DNA from: Hyphococcus sp.
GTDB taxonomy: Bacteria > Pseudomonadota > Alphaproteobacteria > Caulobacterales > Parvularculaceae
Assembly: GCA_028289605.1 (NCBI GenBank)
Contig: JANQON010000005.1
Coordinates: 265,192 to 329,191 of the forward strand
Length of the DNA stretch: 64,000 nt
Direction: 5' to 3'
The translations under genes and the position numbers were made by a program. Under the pieces are notes generated by a model. It was not told the origin of the DNA. It did not search any database and worked only from the letters and a program-made list of their open reading frames with translations. This document shows, piece by piece, positions 44,171-52,812 of this stretch. Positions within the stretch are counted from its first letter, which is position 1; each line of letters starts with the position of its first letter.

Positions 44171-45406
44171 ATGACAGAGAAGTCATACGGCGGCAGCGAC
44201 GTTGTGCTTGGGGACAACGTCAAGATTCTACGTATCGAATGCGCCGGCGGCGGCGGACGTGCGCCGACGCCTTACTGGATAATCATACTCTTCGCGCTGC
44301 TGTTTTGTATTTTCACGCCAATCTTCATCTACGTGACGATCACAATCTGGATTGAATCGCCAAAGATTGAACTCGCCGAAGAAATCAGAGCCTGCGCGGG
44401 AGAAGGATCTCTTCACCCAAGCCTCAGGAGCGGGCCAAACAGCGATCAGTGGCTGGACGGGTTTTCCGCAGACCATCCCGACGGTCTTTGCAAAGACGTC
44501 AAAAAAATCATCCATCAGAGCGTGCACTACTGTAAGGACTGCGGAGATGAGCCGCCCAAGAGAGCGGAATATCCCTTACCGTTCCCGTTGGCGCTGGGCG
44601 GCGACCGCGTCATGATCGAAGTGGAAGATGGCCCGCCGGGCCGCGCGCCCGGATCGACGGAGACATTCGAGGGCTGCATGACGCCGGTCATCGGAATCGA
44701 AGTGACATCCGATCTGACGGACAACAACCCAAACGAGCCGAACAGGAAGAAGAAGACCACCTATCGAGAAGAAGATCTCGATCTTCCCCCGTTTTGCGCA
44801 GTCAAGGACTCGAATCCATCACAAGTCTACTGGGCGCTACTGGACCGGCCGCGATCCTATTTCACCCGGACCTACGAAAAAGATCCGGATTTGATTCCCA
44901 CCAAACAAGGCCGCGGCGCAAGGCCGGAAGCAGTGACGAGTGAATCAGTGTTGACTGATCATGAGCCGCCCGAGGTGAGCCTCCCGGTGCAAACCGGCGC
45001 TCCATACGCGGTCTTCATTGCGCGGCAATGGGGCAATCCTGATCTGATCAAGGTTTTCGTTCTGTATGTCGACTTCGTTTCGGAACGCCCGGTGATCATC
45101 GAGATACCATTTGAGACACTGATTGGGCGTAAAGCCGCGATCGGACCGGACAACAAAATCCATGTCGTCAATAACGTCAAACTTGATTCCATCGGCAAGC
45201 GACTGACCTTCCAGATCGGATTTGGGGTCGAGGAAATCGCGATCGCCGGCTACGATTTCGGCCCGCAATCGACGAACACGCAAACCGCGCGGCGCAATCG
45301 CGACGCGTCGGGTTCTTACACCGTGTGCCTGTCTGACTCCGGAACGGTGACGCATGTTTACCGACAGGATTTGGTCGGCGTGGGCGTAGACGACTGTCCA
45401 GCCTAG
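44171..45406 (+). CDS. Orphan membrane-anchored Cys-rich protein, function unknown
   Basis: A 411-residue protein that I do not recognise. A cytoplasmic N-terminus of about 37 residues (SDVVLGDNVKILRIECAGGG) precedes one membrane helix at about 38-64 (PYWIIILFALLFCIFTPIFIYVTITIW). The remainder lies outside and contains at least seven Cys residues (RACAG, GLCKD, HYCKDCGD, EGCMTP, PFCAV, YTVCLSD, DDCPA), suggesting disulfides. There is no signal-peptide cleavage site, so it is probably a type II anchored protein. GGAGAGGGG sits 3 bases before the ATG. It has its own hairpin terminator. Confidence 0.7.
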   Translation: MTEKSYGGSDVVLGDNVKILRIECAGGGGRAPTPYWIIILFALLFCIFTPIFIYVTITIWIESPKIELAEEIRACAGEGSLHPSLRSGPNSDQWLDGFSADHPDGLCKDVKKIIHQSVHYCKDCGDEPPKRAEYPLPFPLALGGDRVMIEVEDGPPGRAPGSTETFEGCMTPVIGIEVTSDLTDNNPNEPNRKKKTTYREEDLDLPPFCAVKDSNPSQVYWALLDRPRSYFTRTYEKDPDLIPTKQGRGARPEAVTSESVLTDHEPPEVSLPVQTGAPYAVFIARQWGNPDLIKVFVLYVDFVSERPVIIEIPFETLIGRKAAIGPDNKIHVVNNVKLDSIGKRLTFQIGFGVEEIAIAGYDFGPQSTNTQTARRNRDASGSYTVCLSDSGTVTHVYRQDLVGVGVDDCPA

Positions 45407-45433
45407 AAAAGCGGTGGTTTTAAGCAGCGCTGC

Positions 45434-45460
45434 GCCGCCCGAGAAAATTTCTCGGGCGGC
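45434..45460 (+). terminator. Hairpin terminator after the orphan membrane protein gene
   Basis: A perfect 13-bp stem (GCCGCCCGAGAAA 45434-45446, TTTCTCGGGCGGC 45448-45460) with almost no loop, starting 28 bases after the stop codon. No long T-run follows (GTCTTGATTG), so termination may be partial. Confidence 0.6.
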
Positions 45461-45511
45461 GTCTTGATTGCGATGTGATAGGAATTGCCCGCCGCTTTAT
45501 CGGAGCATCAC

Positions 45512-45880
45512 ATGCCCGCCCCGCGTAAGATCAACATTCCCGCCGCCTATAACCGCATCCCCGAGCCCTGGTCGCCCCATGTGGCCGCGCGGGTGAATGG
45601 TCAGGAAGTGCGCCTCGCTAAGATCGACGGCGCCTTTGAATGGCATCATCACGACGGCGTGGATGAAGCGTTCTATGTTGTCAAAGGAGAATTCACCATG
45701 CGCTTCCGCGATCAGGACGTCGCGATGCGCGAAGGGGACCTCATCGTCGTGCCCGCCGGGGTTGAGCATATGCCGGTCGCCGAGCGAGAGTGCTGGATCA
45801 TGATGATCGAGAACGCCGGCACATTGAACACCGGCGAAAAAGTGACGGAACGCTCAAGGACAGATCTGCCCGACCTCTAG
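45512..45880 (+). CDS. Cupin domain protein
   Basis: Small single-domain cupin of 122 residues. The metal-binding first motif is EWHHHDGVDEAFYVVKGEFTMRF (His, His, Glu), and the second motif is DLIVVPAGVEHMPVAERECWIMMIE (terminal His). It starts at the ATG at 45512 after CGGAG. Function is undefined; many such proteins bind a sugar or act as isomerase-like enzymes. A DUF427 gene follows 72 bases later. Confidence 0.9.
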   Translation: MPAPRKINIPAAYNRIPEPWSPHVAARVNGQEVRLAKIDGAFEWHHHDGVDEAFYVVKGEFTMRFRDQDVAMREGDLIVVPAGVEHMPVAERECWIMMIENAGTLNTGEKVTERSRTDLPDL

Positions 45881-45952
45881 ATCGCGCGGATGTGAGGACC
45901 ATGACCCGTGCAAAAGACTATATGTTCCCACGCGCAATCCATGGAGCGAACG

Positions 45953-46348
45953 ATGGCTCTTTCCAAAACCGTCTCCGGTCGAACCCTTGAGTCGGGATAC
46001 GCCGAACACCCGGATCACAAGATCACGACGGCGTCTGCGGCGTCGCGCTTCAGGGTTGCCGCGGTCGGCGCGACGCTCGCCGATGCGGCCGACGCGCTTG
46101 TTTTGCAGGAAGCCGACTATCCGCCGGTGCGCTATTTCGACCGGCGCGATTTCGACATGACCCGTCTGAAGCGGACAGATCATTCAACCTGGTGCCCGTT
46201 CAAGGGCCGTGCCTCCTACTATTCCATCGCCGACGATCCCGCCCTGGAAAACGCGGTCTGGACATATGAAGACCCATTCCAGGAGGTCGCGGCGATCCGG
46301 GATCGGCTGGCTTTCTATCCGGACAAAGTCGACATCACAGAGGCCTGA
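45953..46348 (+). CDS. DUF427 family protein
   Basis: A 131-residue protein of the DUF427 family as I recognise it from LQEADYPPVRYFDRRDFDMTRLKRTDHSTWCPFKGRASYYSIA and the C-terminal AVWTYEDPFQEVAAIRDRLAFYPDKVDI (positions from about 46085). The family has no established function. I start at the ATG at 45953 after GGAG. It lies immediately upstream of lysS (73 bases) on the same strand. Confidence 0.88.
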   Translation: MALSKTVSGRTLESGYAEHPDHKITTASAASRFRVAAVGATLADAADALVLQEADYPPVRYFDRRDFDMTRLKRTDHSTWCPFKGRASYYSIADDPALENAVWTYEDPFQEVAAIRDRLAFYPDKVDITEA

Positions 46349-46421
46349 AGCCTGCGACATTGACCGGCGGGTCGATAGCGACCTAAGAACGCGGCTCTTC
46401 GATCAAGGAAAGCCCGTCGCC

Positions 46422-48008
46422 ATGGCCGCCGCCGTTGAAAAGTCATTTAGCGCTGAAGAAGCCGCCGCTGCCAAATCCTGGCCCTTTCAGGAGGCCCAGC
46501 GGCTGATCAAGCGACTTGAGCGCGTCAAGAAAGACGGGCCGGTCGTTTTTGAAACGGGATACGGGCCCTCGGGCCTGCCGCATATCGGCACGTTTCAGGA
46601 AGTCGCACGGACCACGATGGTCCGACGCGCTTTTGAGTTGCTGACCGGGCGCGAGACCGTGCTCATTTCGTTTTCTGACGACATGGACGGCCTCAGAAAA
46701 GTTCCGCCGAATGTGCCCAATCCTGAAAAGCTTGAACCTTTTCTCGACATTCCGCTGACCAAGACGCCGGATCCTTTCGGAACGCATGAGAGCTTTGCTC
46801 ACCACAACAATGCGCGGTTGCGGGCGTTCCTGGATCAATTCGGTTTTGACTATCAGTTCATGTCGTCCACGGAGGAATATGAATCAGGCCGTTTCGACGC
46901 CATGCTCCTGCGCATGCTCGAAAAGTATGATGAGGTGATGAACATCATCCTGCCGACGATCGGCGACGAGCGAAAGCAAACCTATTCGCCGTTTCTGCCG
47001 ATATCGCCGACGTCCGGCAAAGTGCTCTATGTGCCGATGCTCGAGCGCGACGCGGCGGCCGGGACAGTGGTTTTTGAAGATGAAACGGGAGAAAAGGTAA
47101 AAACGCCGGTCACCGGCGGCGCCGTCAAGCTGCAATGGAAGGCTGACTGGGCGGGGCGCTGGTTCGCGCTGGGCGTTGACTATGAGATGGCGGGCGAAGA
47201 CCTAACGGAATCGACCAAGCTCTCTTCGCGCATTGTGCGCGCCCTCGGCGGCGAGCCTCCCGAAGGCTTCAATTACCAGCTCTTTCTCGATGAGCACGGC
47301 AAGAAAATCTCCAAGACCAAGGGCAACGGCATTTCGATTGAGGAATGGCTCACCTATGCGTCGCCGGAAAGTCTGGCGCTTTATGTGTTTCAGGCGCCGA
47401 AGAAGGCGAAGAAACTCTATTTTGACGTGATCCCGAAAGCGGTCGACGAGTATTGGACGTTCGTTGAAAAGTATAAGGATCAGGACAGCGCCAAGGCCCT
47501 TGATAATCCGGCCTGGCACATTCACGAGGGCAGGCCGCCGGCGGCGACGCCGCCTGTGAGTTTTGCAATGCTCTTGAATCTCGTCAGCGCGTCGGGCTCC
47601 GCGGACCCGGAAATCCTGCGCGGCTTTATTCGAAAGTATCGGCCGGACGCGCCGACGGAAGAGCTGGCTGCCGCCGACGGGATGATCGAATTCGCCGAAC
47701 GCTATTTCGATCGATTCATAAAACCCGCGAAAGTCTACCGGGCGGCGAACGAGAAAGAGCGAGCAGCCCTTGAAGCGCTGTCGTCGCGACTGAAAGAGCT
47801 CGGCGACGACAAATCCGAGGACGATTACCAGACCGCGGTCTTTGACGCCGGCAAGGCGCAAGCCTACGAGAACATTCGCGATTGGTTCAAAGGGCTCTAT
47901 GAGGTTGTCTTCGGCCAATCGGAAGGCCCCCGGATGGGCGCATTCACGAAGATTTTCGGGGCGAACGCCATGGCGCGCCTGATCGATGAAGCGTTGGCGC
48001 GGCGATAA
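46422..48008 (+). CDS. lysS: Lysyl-tRNA synthetase, class I
   Basis: Charges tRNA-Lys. It has 528 residues and is the class I (Rossmann) enzyme, typical of archaea and present in many alphaproteobacteria and spirochaetes. HIGH signature: GPSGLPHIGTF near residue 50. KMSKS signature: DEHGKKISKTKGNGIS near residue 290. GDERKQTYSPFLPISPTSGKVLYVP lies between. A C-terminal alpha-helical cage follows. I use the ATG at 46422; the frame is open upstream through the DUF427 gene in another phase. Confidence 0.96.
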   Translation: MAAAVEKSFSAEEAAAAKSWPFQEAQRLIKRLERVKKDGPVVFETGYGPSGLPHIGTFQEVARTTMVRRAFELLTGRETVLISFSDDMDGLRKVPPNVPNPEKLEPFLDIPLTKTPDPFGTHESFAHHNNARLRAFLDQFGFDYQFMSSTEEYESGRFDAMLLRMLEKYDEVMNIILPTIGDERKQTYSPFLPISPTSGKVLYVPMLERDAAAGTVVFEDETGEKVKTPVTGGAVKLQWKADWAGRWFALGVDYEMAGEDLTESTKLSSRIVRALGGEPPEGFNYQLFLDEHGKKISKTKGNGISIEEWLTYASPESLALYVFQAPKKAKKLYFDVIPKAVDEYWTFVEKYKDQDSAKALDNPAWHIHEGRPPAATPPVSFAMLLNLVSASGSADPEILRGFIRKYRPDAPTEELAAADGMIEFAERYFDRFIKPAKVYRAANEKERAALEALSSRLKELGDDKSEDDYQTAVFDAGKAQAYENIRDWFKGLYEVVFGQSEGPRMGAFTKIFGANAMARLIDEALARR

Positions 48009-48028
48009 AACCGGGATAGGCGCGCGGA

Positions 48029-48586
48029 TTACTCAATGCCGATCGTCTTGCCGAAATCGGAATAACTGCGGGTCTTTCGTTCTTCCATATCGGCTGCGCT
48101 GGGCGGATTGGCGGCGTAATCGAATGTGACGCCCGTCCCCTCGATAATCCGGTTCATTAAGTGAAACAGCCCGGCGACCTGAATAGCGTCATAGAGCGCC
48201 TGTTCGGACCAACCGGCGTCATAGACGGCCTTGGCGTCGTCTGCCGTGAGCTTCGGCGGCAGGTCCTTTAGTTTGGCGACATAACGCAGCAGGGGCTTTA
48301 GCCGGTCGTCGACGGGAGCGGCGTCAATGTCTGCGACAAGAGCGTCAAGGACGCCTTCTTCCACCCCAAACGCCTCGGCGTAGACTTTGTGCGCGCCGAA
48401 ACAGAAACTGCAGGCGTTGAGGCCTGAGACAAATGCAGCGATCAGCTCGCGTTCGGCGACGGAAAGCGGACTATCGCCGCGAAGAAGTGCGTCGTGATAC
48501 GCCAACAGCGGGCGGACCTGGTCAGGAAACGCTTTGAAGACATCCGCAAGGTGGGCGGTTTTCGGCAGGCTGGGAAACAGTGTCAC
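48029..48586 (-). CDS. Carboxymuconolactone decarboxylase/AhpD-like peroxidase-related protein
   Basis: All-helical protein of 185 residues. The AhpD-type active site is visible as SFCFGAHKVYAEAFG in LNACSFCFGAHKV (Cys-x-x-Cys-x-x-x-His) in the middle, with the partner helix region EQALYDAIQVAGLFHLMNRIIEGTGV following. It belongs to the uncharacterised peroxidase-related group. It is convergent with lysS. Confidence 0.88.
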   Translation of the reverse strand: MTLFPSLPKTAHLADVFKAFPDQVRPLLAYHDALLRGDSPLSVAERELIAAFVSGLNACSFCFGAHKVYAEAFGVEEGVLDALVADIDAAPVDDRLKPLLRYVAKLKDLPPKLTADDAKAVYDAGWSEQALYDAIQVAGLFHLMNRIIEGTGVTFDYAANPPSAADMEERKTRSYSDFGKTIGIE

Positions 48587-49301
48587 AGGTCGAGCTTTCA
48601 GGTTTGCCTTTCGACAATTATTGTTGATGAACCGTGAAAACGGATTAGCAGTCGAATCGATTGAGCGCTAAACGCGATAATACATTCGACCATCGCGGCG
48701 AAAATTCCAAGTCGTTAGCAGAAACAGTTACGGAAAAATCTGCGGCAAAATTGCGCAAAAAAATTTTGTGCGCAAATACCTATATCGCTTCAATCTCTTA
48801 AACAGAATTGGGCGAAAATTGGGCCGCGTTCGGATGAATTTTCCGGTTCGCTGCGTCGCCAAAGTGTTATAGCTTCACACTTATCGCGTCTGCGCGAAAC
48901 CTATTATTAGGGGCCTTGCATTAACTTTGCTGTTCGAAGCGCTGCATATAGGCGCAAGGGGCGGCGTATTAAAAAATCGCGGGGTCAGGCGAGGAAAGAA
49001 CGAACGAAAGGCGAGTCAGCAGCGAGCATTAGGATGGTCGGCGAAAATCACGAAGCAGCGAGAATGGCGCAAAAGCGTCTGCAAGGCTTCACAAAGGCTT
49101 GCCGGCGTTGGTTTAGCGCCTACATCCAGAGTACTACGCGGCTCGTAACTAAAAGTGCGGCGGCGACCGTCGGTGGGATGGCGACGCAAAATTTGGGGAT
49201 GACGGACGGGGCGTCGGGTCGCGCGAGTGCGACCGGCGCTTTTTTTGTCCAAAAAAACTGAGCGCTTCTTCGGCGGCGGCGCAAAAAAGTGAGTGATGAT
49301 T
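48587..49301. ncRNA. Gene-poor region before prkA: possible small RNA or attenuated leader
   Basis: A 715-base stretch without a convincing protein gene. It contains an AT-rich part with an imperfect hairpin (TTGCGCA 48751-48757 / TGCGCAA 48769-48775). A weak promoter (TTAACT 48921-48926, N18, CATATA 48945-48950) would start RNA near 48957. The intrinsic terminator at 49211-49246 would end it at about 290 nt. I do not recognise it as tmRNA, 6S, SRP or RNase P RNA. The strand of any RNA would be plus. Open frames at 48927-49148 and 49034-49261 look spurious. Confidence 0.4.
49211..49246 (+). terminator. Intrinsic terminator upstream of prkA
   Basis: An 11-bp GC-rich stem with one bulged G (left arm 49211-49222, right arm 49229-49239, loop GCGAGT) is followed by seven T (49240-49246). 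Seven A (49251-49257) just downstream could pair with the T-run, giving an antiterminator-like alternative. It lies about 55 bases before the prkA start, where a terminator would normally be out of place. Confidence 0.8.
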
Positions 49302-51251
49302 ATGACCAGTGAGAACCTCGACGTCTTTGACGCATTTTCGGAAAGCTACACACGCGTGAAGCAGGAATCGATGAGCCTGCGCGATTATCTGCTCGCAGCG
49401 CGGGATGACGCCATGTTGTACGCGTCGCCCGCAGAGCGGATGGTCAATGCGATCGGCGAGCCGGAGATGGTCGACACGTCAAAGGATCCCCGGCTGTCGC
49501 GCATATTTTTCAATCGCACCATTCGCCGCTACAAGGCCTTTGAAGGTTTTTTCGGCATGGAAGACACGATCGAGCGGATTGTGTCCTTCTTTCGTCACGC
49601 CGCCCAGGGCCTCGAAGAAAAGCGTCAGATCCTCTATCTGTTGGGGCCCGTCGGCGGCGGCAAGTCCTCGCTTGCAGAGCGCCTCAAGGAGTTGATGGAA
49701 GATCATCCGATTTATGTGCTGAAAGCGGGCGAAGAGATCTCGCCGGTCTTTGAAAGCCCTCTCGGTCTGTTCCAGGCGCCGCAACTCAAGTCTCTGCTCC
49801 AGGAGAAGTACAATATCGACGAGCGCCGGCTGACCGGGTTGATGAGCCCATGGGCGGTCAAGCGCCTTGATGAATTCGGCGGCGACATTTCGAAGTTTGA
49901 AGTCGTCAGGCTGTATCCCTCCAAGCTGCGCCAGATCGCCGTTTCCAAAACCGAACCGGGCGATGAAAACAACCAGGATATTTCCGCGCTGGTCGGCAAG
50001 GTGGACATCCGCAAGCTGGAGCATTTCAGCCAGGACGACACCGACGCCTACTCCTATTCCGGCGGCTTGTGCCGGGCGAACCAGGGTCTTCTGGAATTCG
50101 TCGAAATGTTCAAAGCGCCGATCAAGGTGTTGCACCCGCTTCTGACGGCGACCCAGGAACAGAACTATGTCGGCACCGAAGCGCTGGGGCCGATTCCATT
50201 CCAGGGGATTATTCTTGCGCACTCCAATGAAAGCGAGTGGCAACAGTTCCGCAACAACAAGAACAATGAAGCGTTCCTCGACCGCATCAACGTTATCAAG
50301 GTCCCTTACAGCCTGCGCGTTACCGAAGAGCGCCAGATCTATGAGAAGCTGTTGACGAATTCGGAACTCTCCGCCGCGCCCTGCGCGCCGGAAACGTTGG
50401 ACTTGCTCGCGCGGTTTTCGGTTCTCACGCGTCTGCGCGAACATGAGAACTCGAACCTTTACTCCAAGCTGCGGGTCTATGACGGCGACAAGCTGAAAGA
50501 CACCGACCCGAAAGCGAAGAGCCACCAGGAATATCGCGACGCCGCCGGCATCGACGAGGGCATGGACGGCATTTCCACCCGGTTTGCTTACAAAGTCCTG
50601 TCGGAGACCTTCAATTTTGACACCGACGAAGTGGCCGCCGATCCGGTGCACCTCATGTATGTGCTTGAGAACGCCATCAAGCGTGAACAATATCCTGACG
50701 AAGTCGAGAAGAAGTATCTTGATTTCATCAAGTCGGAGTTGTCTGCGCGCTACGCTGACTTTATCGGCAAGGAAATCCAGAAGGCGTATCTGGAAAGCTA
50801 CGGTGAGTACGGACAAAACCTCTTCGACCGCTACATTTCCTATGCGGACGCCTGGATTGAAGATCAGGACTTTAAAGATCCGGACACCGGGCAACTGCTC
50901 GATCGCGCGACGCTGGACACCGAGCTTTCGAAGATCGAAAAGCCGGCGGGCATTGCGAACCCGAAAGACTTCCGCAACGAGGTCGTCAAGTTTGCACTGC
51001 GGGCGCGGGCGAACAACGAAGGCAAGAACCCGAAATGGACGTCCTATGAGAAACTGCGCAACGTTATTGAAAAGCGCATGTTCTCCCAGGTCGAAGACCT
51101 GCTGCCTGTCATCTCCTTCGACTCCAAGAAGGACTCTGAGACCGCCGACAAACACGACAATTTTGTGGCCCGCATGGAAGAGCGCGGCTATACGCCCCGC
51201 CAGGTTCGCCGCCTCGTTGAGTGGTATATGCGGGTGAACAAGGCTGGATAA
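49302..51251 (+). CDS. prkA: PrkA family serine protein kinase
   Basis: Kinase and AAA-type protein of 649 residues (E. coli YeaG is similar). The Walker A motif LGPVGGGKSSLAERLK is at about residue 113, followed by the family blocks ISPVFESPLGLF, GPIPFQGIILAHSNESEW and the C-terminal kinase-like domain (RNEVVKFALRARANNEGKNPKWTSYEKLRNVIEKRMFS). Family knowledge links it to stationary-phase and nutrient stress. Possible starts are GTG 49293, ATG 49296 and ATG 49302; I use 49302. It is the first gene of a prkA-yeaH-HMGR-spoVR unit. Confidence 0.96.
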   Translation: MTSENLDVFDAFSESYTRVKQESMSLRDYLLAARDDAMLYASPAERMVNAIGEPEMVDTSKDPRLSRIFFNRTIRRYKAFEGFFGMEDTIERIVSFFRHAAQGLEEKRQILYLLGPVGGGKSSLAERLKELMEDHPIYVLKAGEEISPVFESPLGLFQAPQLKSLLQEKYNIDERRLTGLMSPWAVKRLDEFGGDISKFEVVRLYPSKLRQIAVSKTEPGDENNQDISALVGKVDIRKLEHFSQDDTDAYSYSGGLCRANQGLLEFVEMFKAPIKVLHPLLTATQEQNYVGTEALGPIPFQGIILAHSNESEWQQFRNNKNNEAFLDRINVIKVPYSLRVTEERQIYEKLLTNSELSAAPCAPETLDLLARFSVLTRLREHENSNLYSKLRVYDGDKLKDTDPKAKSHQEYRDAAGIDEGMDGISTRFAYKVLSETFNFDTDEVAADPVHLMYVLENAIKREQYPDEVEKKYLDFIKSELSARYADFIGKEIQKAYLESYGEYGQNLFDRYISYADAWIEDQDFKDPDTGQLLDRATLDTELSKIEKPAGIANPKDFRNEVVKFALRARANNEGKNPKWTSYEKLRNVIEKRMFSQVEDLLPVISFDSKKDSETADKHDNFVARMEERGYTPRQVRRLVEWYMRVNKAG

Positions 51252-51255
51252 GGAA

Positions 51256-51342
51256 GTGAATCGTGAATTGTGAACCGGTGAATGGGATGCGGCGTCAGAG
51301 CGGCCCAATCGTCATTCACTTTTCACCACTCATCATTCACCA
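51256..51342 (+). repeat. GTGAA/TTCAC inverted repeat cluster between prkA and yeaH
   Basis: GTGAA occurs four times in 51256-51285 (GTGAATCGTGAATTGTGAAC...) and the complement TTCAC recurs three times in 51313-51341 (CATTCACTTTTCACC...). The two arms can fold into one long imperfect hairpin around a GC-rich loop. No coding sense is apparent. It may be a remnant of an interspersed palindromic repeat or an mRNA-stabilising structure between prkA and yeaH. Confidence 0.7.
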
Positions 51343-52665
51343 ATGACCCTTTCTCACTTCATTGACCGGCGCAAAAATCCCAAGGGCAAGTCCCTTGGGA
51401 ACCGCCAGCGTTTCCTGCGCCGCGCCAAAGCGCAGATCAAGGAAGCGGTCAACAAATCCCTGCGCGATCGATCGCTGAAGGAAATAAACAAGGGCGAGAA
51501 GATTTCGATCCCGTCCAAGTCGACCGCAGAGCCGCGCTTTCGCCTCGACTCCGAAGCGGGCGAACGCGAGATGGTGCATCCGGGCAATAAGGAATTCTCG
51601 CAGGGCGACAAAATCAAAAAGCCGCCGAAGGGCGGCGGCAAGGGCAAGGGCAAAAAGGCGTCGACCGACGGCGACAGCGAAGACGCGTTTCAGTTCACTC
51701 TGACTCAGGACGAATTTCTCGACATTTTCTTTGAAGATCTCGAGTTGCCCAACCTCGTCAAGCGGTCGCTGAAGGAAATCAAATCCTACGCCTACAAGCG
51801 CGCGGGGATCACCGTCGCCGGCGCGCCGACAAACATGAATCTCATTCGCACCATGCGGAACGCCCATGGTCGCCGTCTGGCGCTGCGCCGTCCGTCGACG
51901 AAGGAGATGAACGCGCTCAAGGAGCGCCTTTTCGAGCTGGAGCGGATCGCGCAGCCCGACGAAGGCCAAATCGCGGAAATCAAGGACATTATCGACCAGC
52001 TGGAAAAGATGGAAAAACGCCGCCGCTGGGCGCCGTTCATCGATCCGCTGGATGTGCGCTACAACGCTTATGAACCGACGCCGGTGGAGACGACGGCCGC
52101 GGTGATGTTCTGTCTCATGGATGTTTCCGGCTCCATGGGCGAGCGGGAGAAAGATCTCGCCAAGCGCTTTTACATGTTGCTCTACCTGTTCTTGAAGCGT
52201 CGCTATGAGCGGGTCGAGGTCGTTTTTATTCGCCATACGCATCACGCCGAAGAAGTCGACGAGGAAACCTTCTTCTACTCCCGCCAGTCCGGCGGCACCG
52301 TGGTGTCAACTGCGCTTGAGAAAATGCTTGAAGTGCAAAAGGACCGGTTTCCGTCTCACGAGTGGAACATCTATGTGGCGCAGGCGTCTGACGGGTTCAC
52401 CCAGTCGGGCGACGCCAAGGCCTGCGTGGAGCTCCTGGAAACGGCGGTTATGCCGATCAGCCAGTATTACGCCTACATCGAGATCCTCGACGAGCGCGAG
52501 CTGGAAGTCTTTTCTTCGGAAGACTCCGGCGCCGAGCTGTGGCGCGCCTATCGCAGTTTTGCGCCCGCGTGGCCCAATTTCGCCCAGACCCGAATCGCAC
52601 GGCCCCAGGACATCTTCCCGGTCTTTCGAGAGCTGTTCGCGAAAAACAAGCGGGAGGCGGCCTGA
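51343..52665 (+). CDS. yeaH: YeaH/YhbH family (DUF444) protein
   Basis: Partner of PrkA, 440 residues. The N-terminus SHFIDRRKNPKGKSLGNRQRFLRR and the Lys/Gly-rich linker are typical. The C-terminal von Willebrand-like domain has a MIDAS motif CLMDVSGSMGEREKDLAKRF near residue 265, and IYVAQASDGFTQSGD later. In E. coli, yeaG and yeaH are co-transcribed under stress. The downstream HMG-CoA reductase gene follows after a 147-base gap containing a palindromic repeat. Confidence 0.95.
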   Translation: MTLSHFIDRRKNPKGKSLGNRQRFLRRAKAQIKEAVNKSLRDRSLKEINKGEKISIPSKSTAEPRFRLDSEAGEREMVHPGNKEFSQGDKIKKPPKGGGKGKGKKASTDGDSEDAFQFTLTQDEFLDIFFEDLELPNLVKRSLKEIKSYAYKRAGITVAGAPTNMNLIRTMRNAHGRRLALRRPSTKEMNALKERLFELERIAQPDEGQIAEIKDIIDQLEKMEKRRRWAPFIDPLDVRYNAYEPTPVETTAAVMFCLMDVSGSMGEREKDLAKRFYMLLYLFLKRRYERVEVVFIRHTHHAEEVDEETFFYSRQSGGTVVSTALEKMLEVQKDRFPSHEWNIYVAQASDGFTQSGDAKACVELLETAVMPISQYYAYIEILDERELEVFSSEDSGAELWRAYRSFAPAWPNFAQTRIARPQDIFPVFRELFAKNKREAA

Positions 52666-52676
52666 TGGTTTCCTTC

Positions 52677-52798
52677 CCGTCATCCCGGATGCAATGCAGC
52701 ATGAATTGCTGCTTTGCTGATCCGGGACCTTGCTCGACGGATACAGATCCCGTGTCTGCAATGCACCGCTTCGCGCTGCATTGCGCACGAGATGACGG
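52677..52798. repeat. 122-bp palindromic repeat with inverted ends (REP/MITE-like)
   Basis: It is bounded by CCGTCATC (52677-52684) and its complement GATGACGG (52791-52798). Inside are two hairpins: CCCGGAT...ATCCGGG (52684-52726), with GCAGCA-TGAAT-TGCTGC at its tip, and GCAATGCA...TGCATTGC near 52759-52784. The sequence style (GTCATCCCGGA...TCCGGGAC) is the interspersed repeat often seen in alphaproteobacteria. It sits between yeaH and the HMGR gene. I cannot see copies elsewhere in the window. Confidence 0.8.
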
Positions 52799-52812
52799 CG
52801 GAGAGTTTAGCG

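Noticed and set aside
48927..49261. Two small open frames (73 and 75 codons) before prkA
   Set aside because: Overlapping, no ribosome site, biased composition, and one runs through the terminator hairpin.
49479..51308. Long minus-strand open frame (609 codons) antisense to prkA
   Set aside because: High-GC codon periodicity of prkA creates it; the translation matches no family and the sense frame is a clear PrkA.
52714..52812. Extended N-terminus of the HMG-CoA reductase frame
   Set aside because: The upstream 33 codons lie in the palindromic repeat and are Cys/Arg-rich junk; GGAGAG precedes the ATG at 52813.
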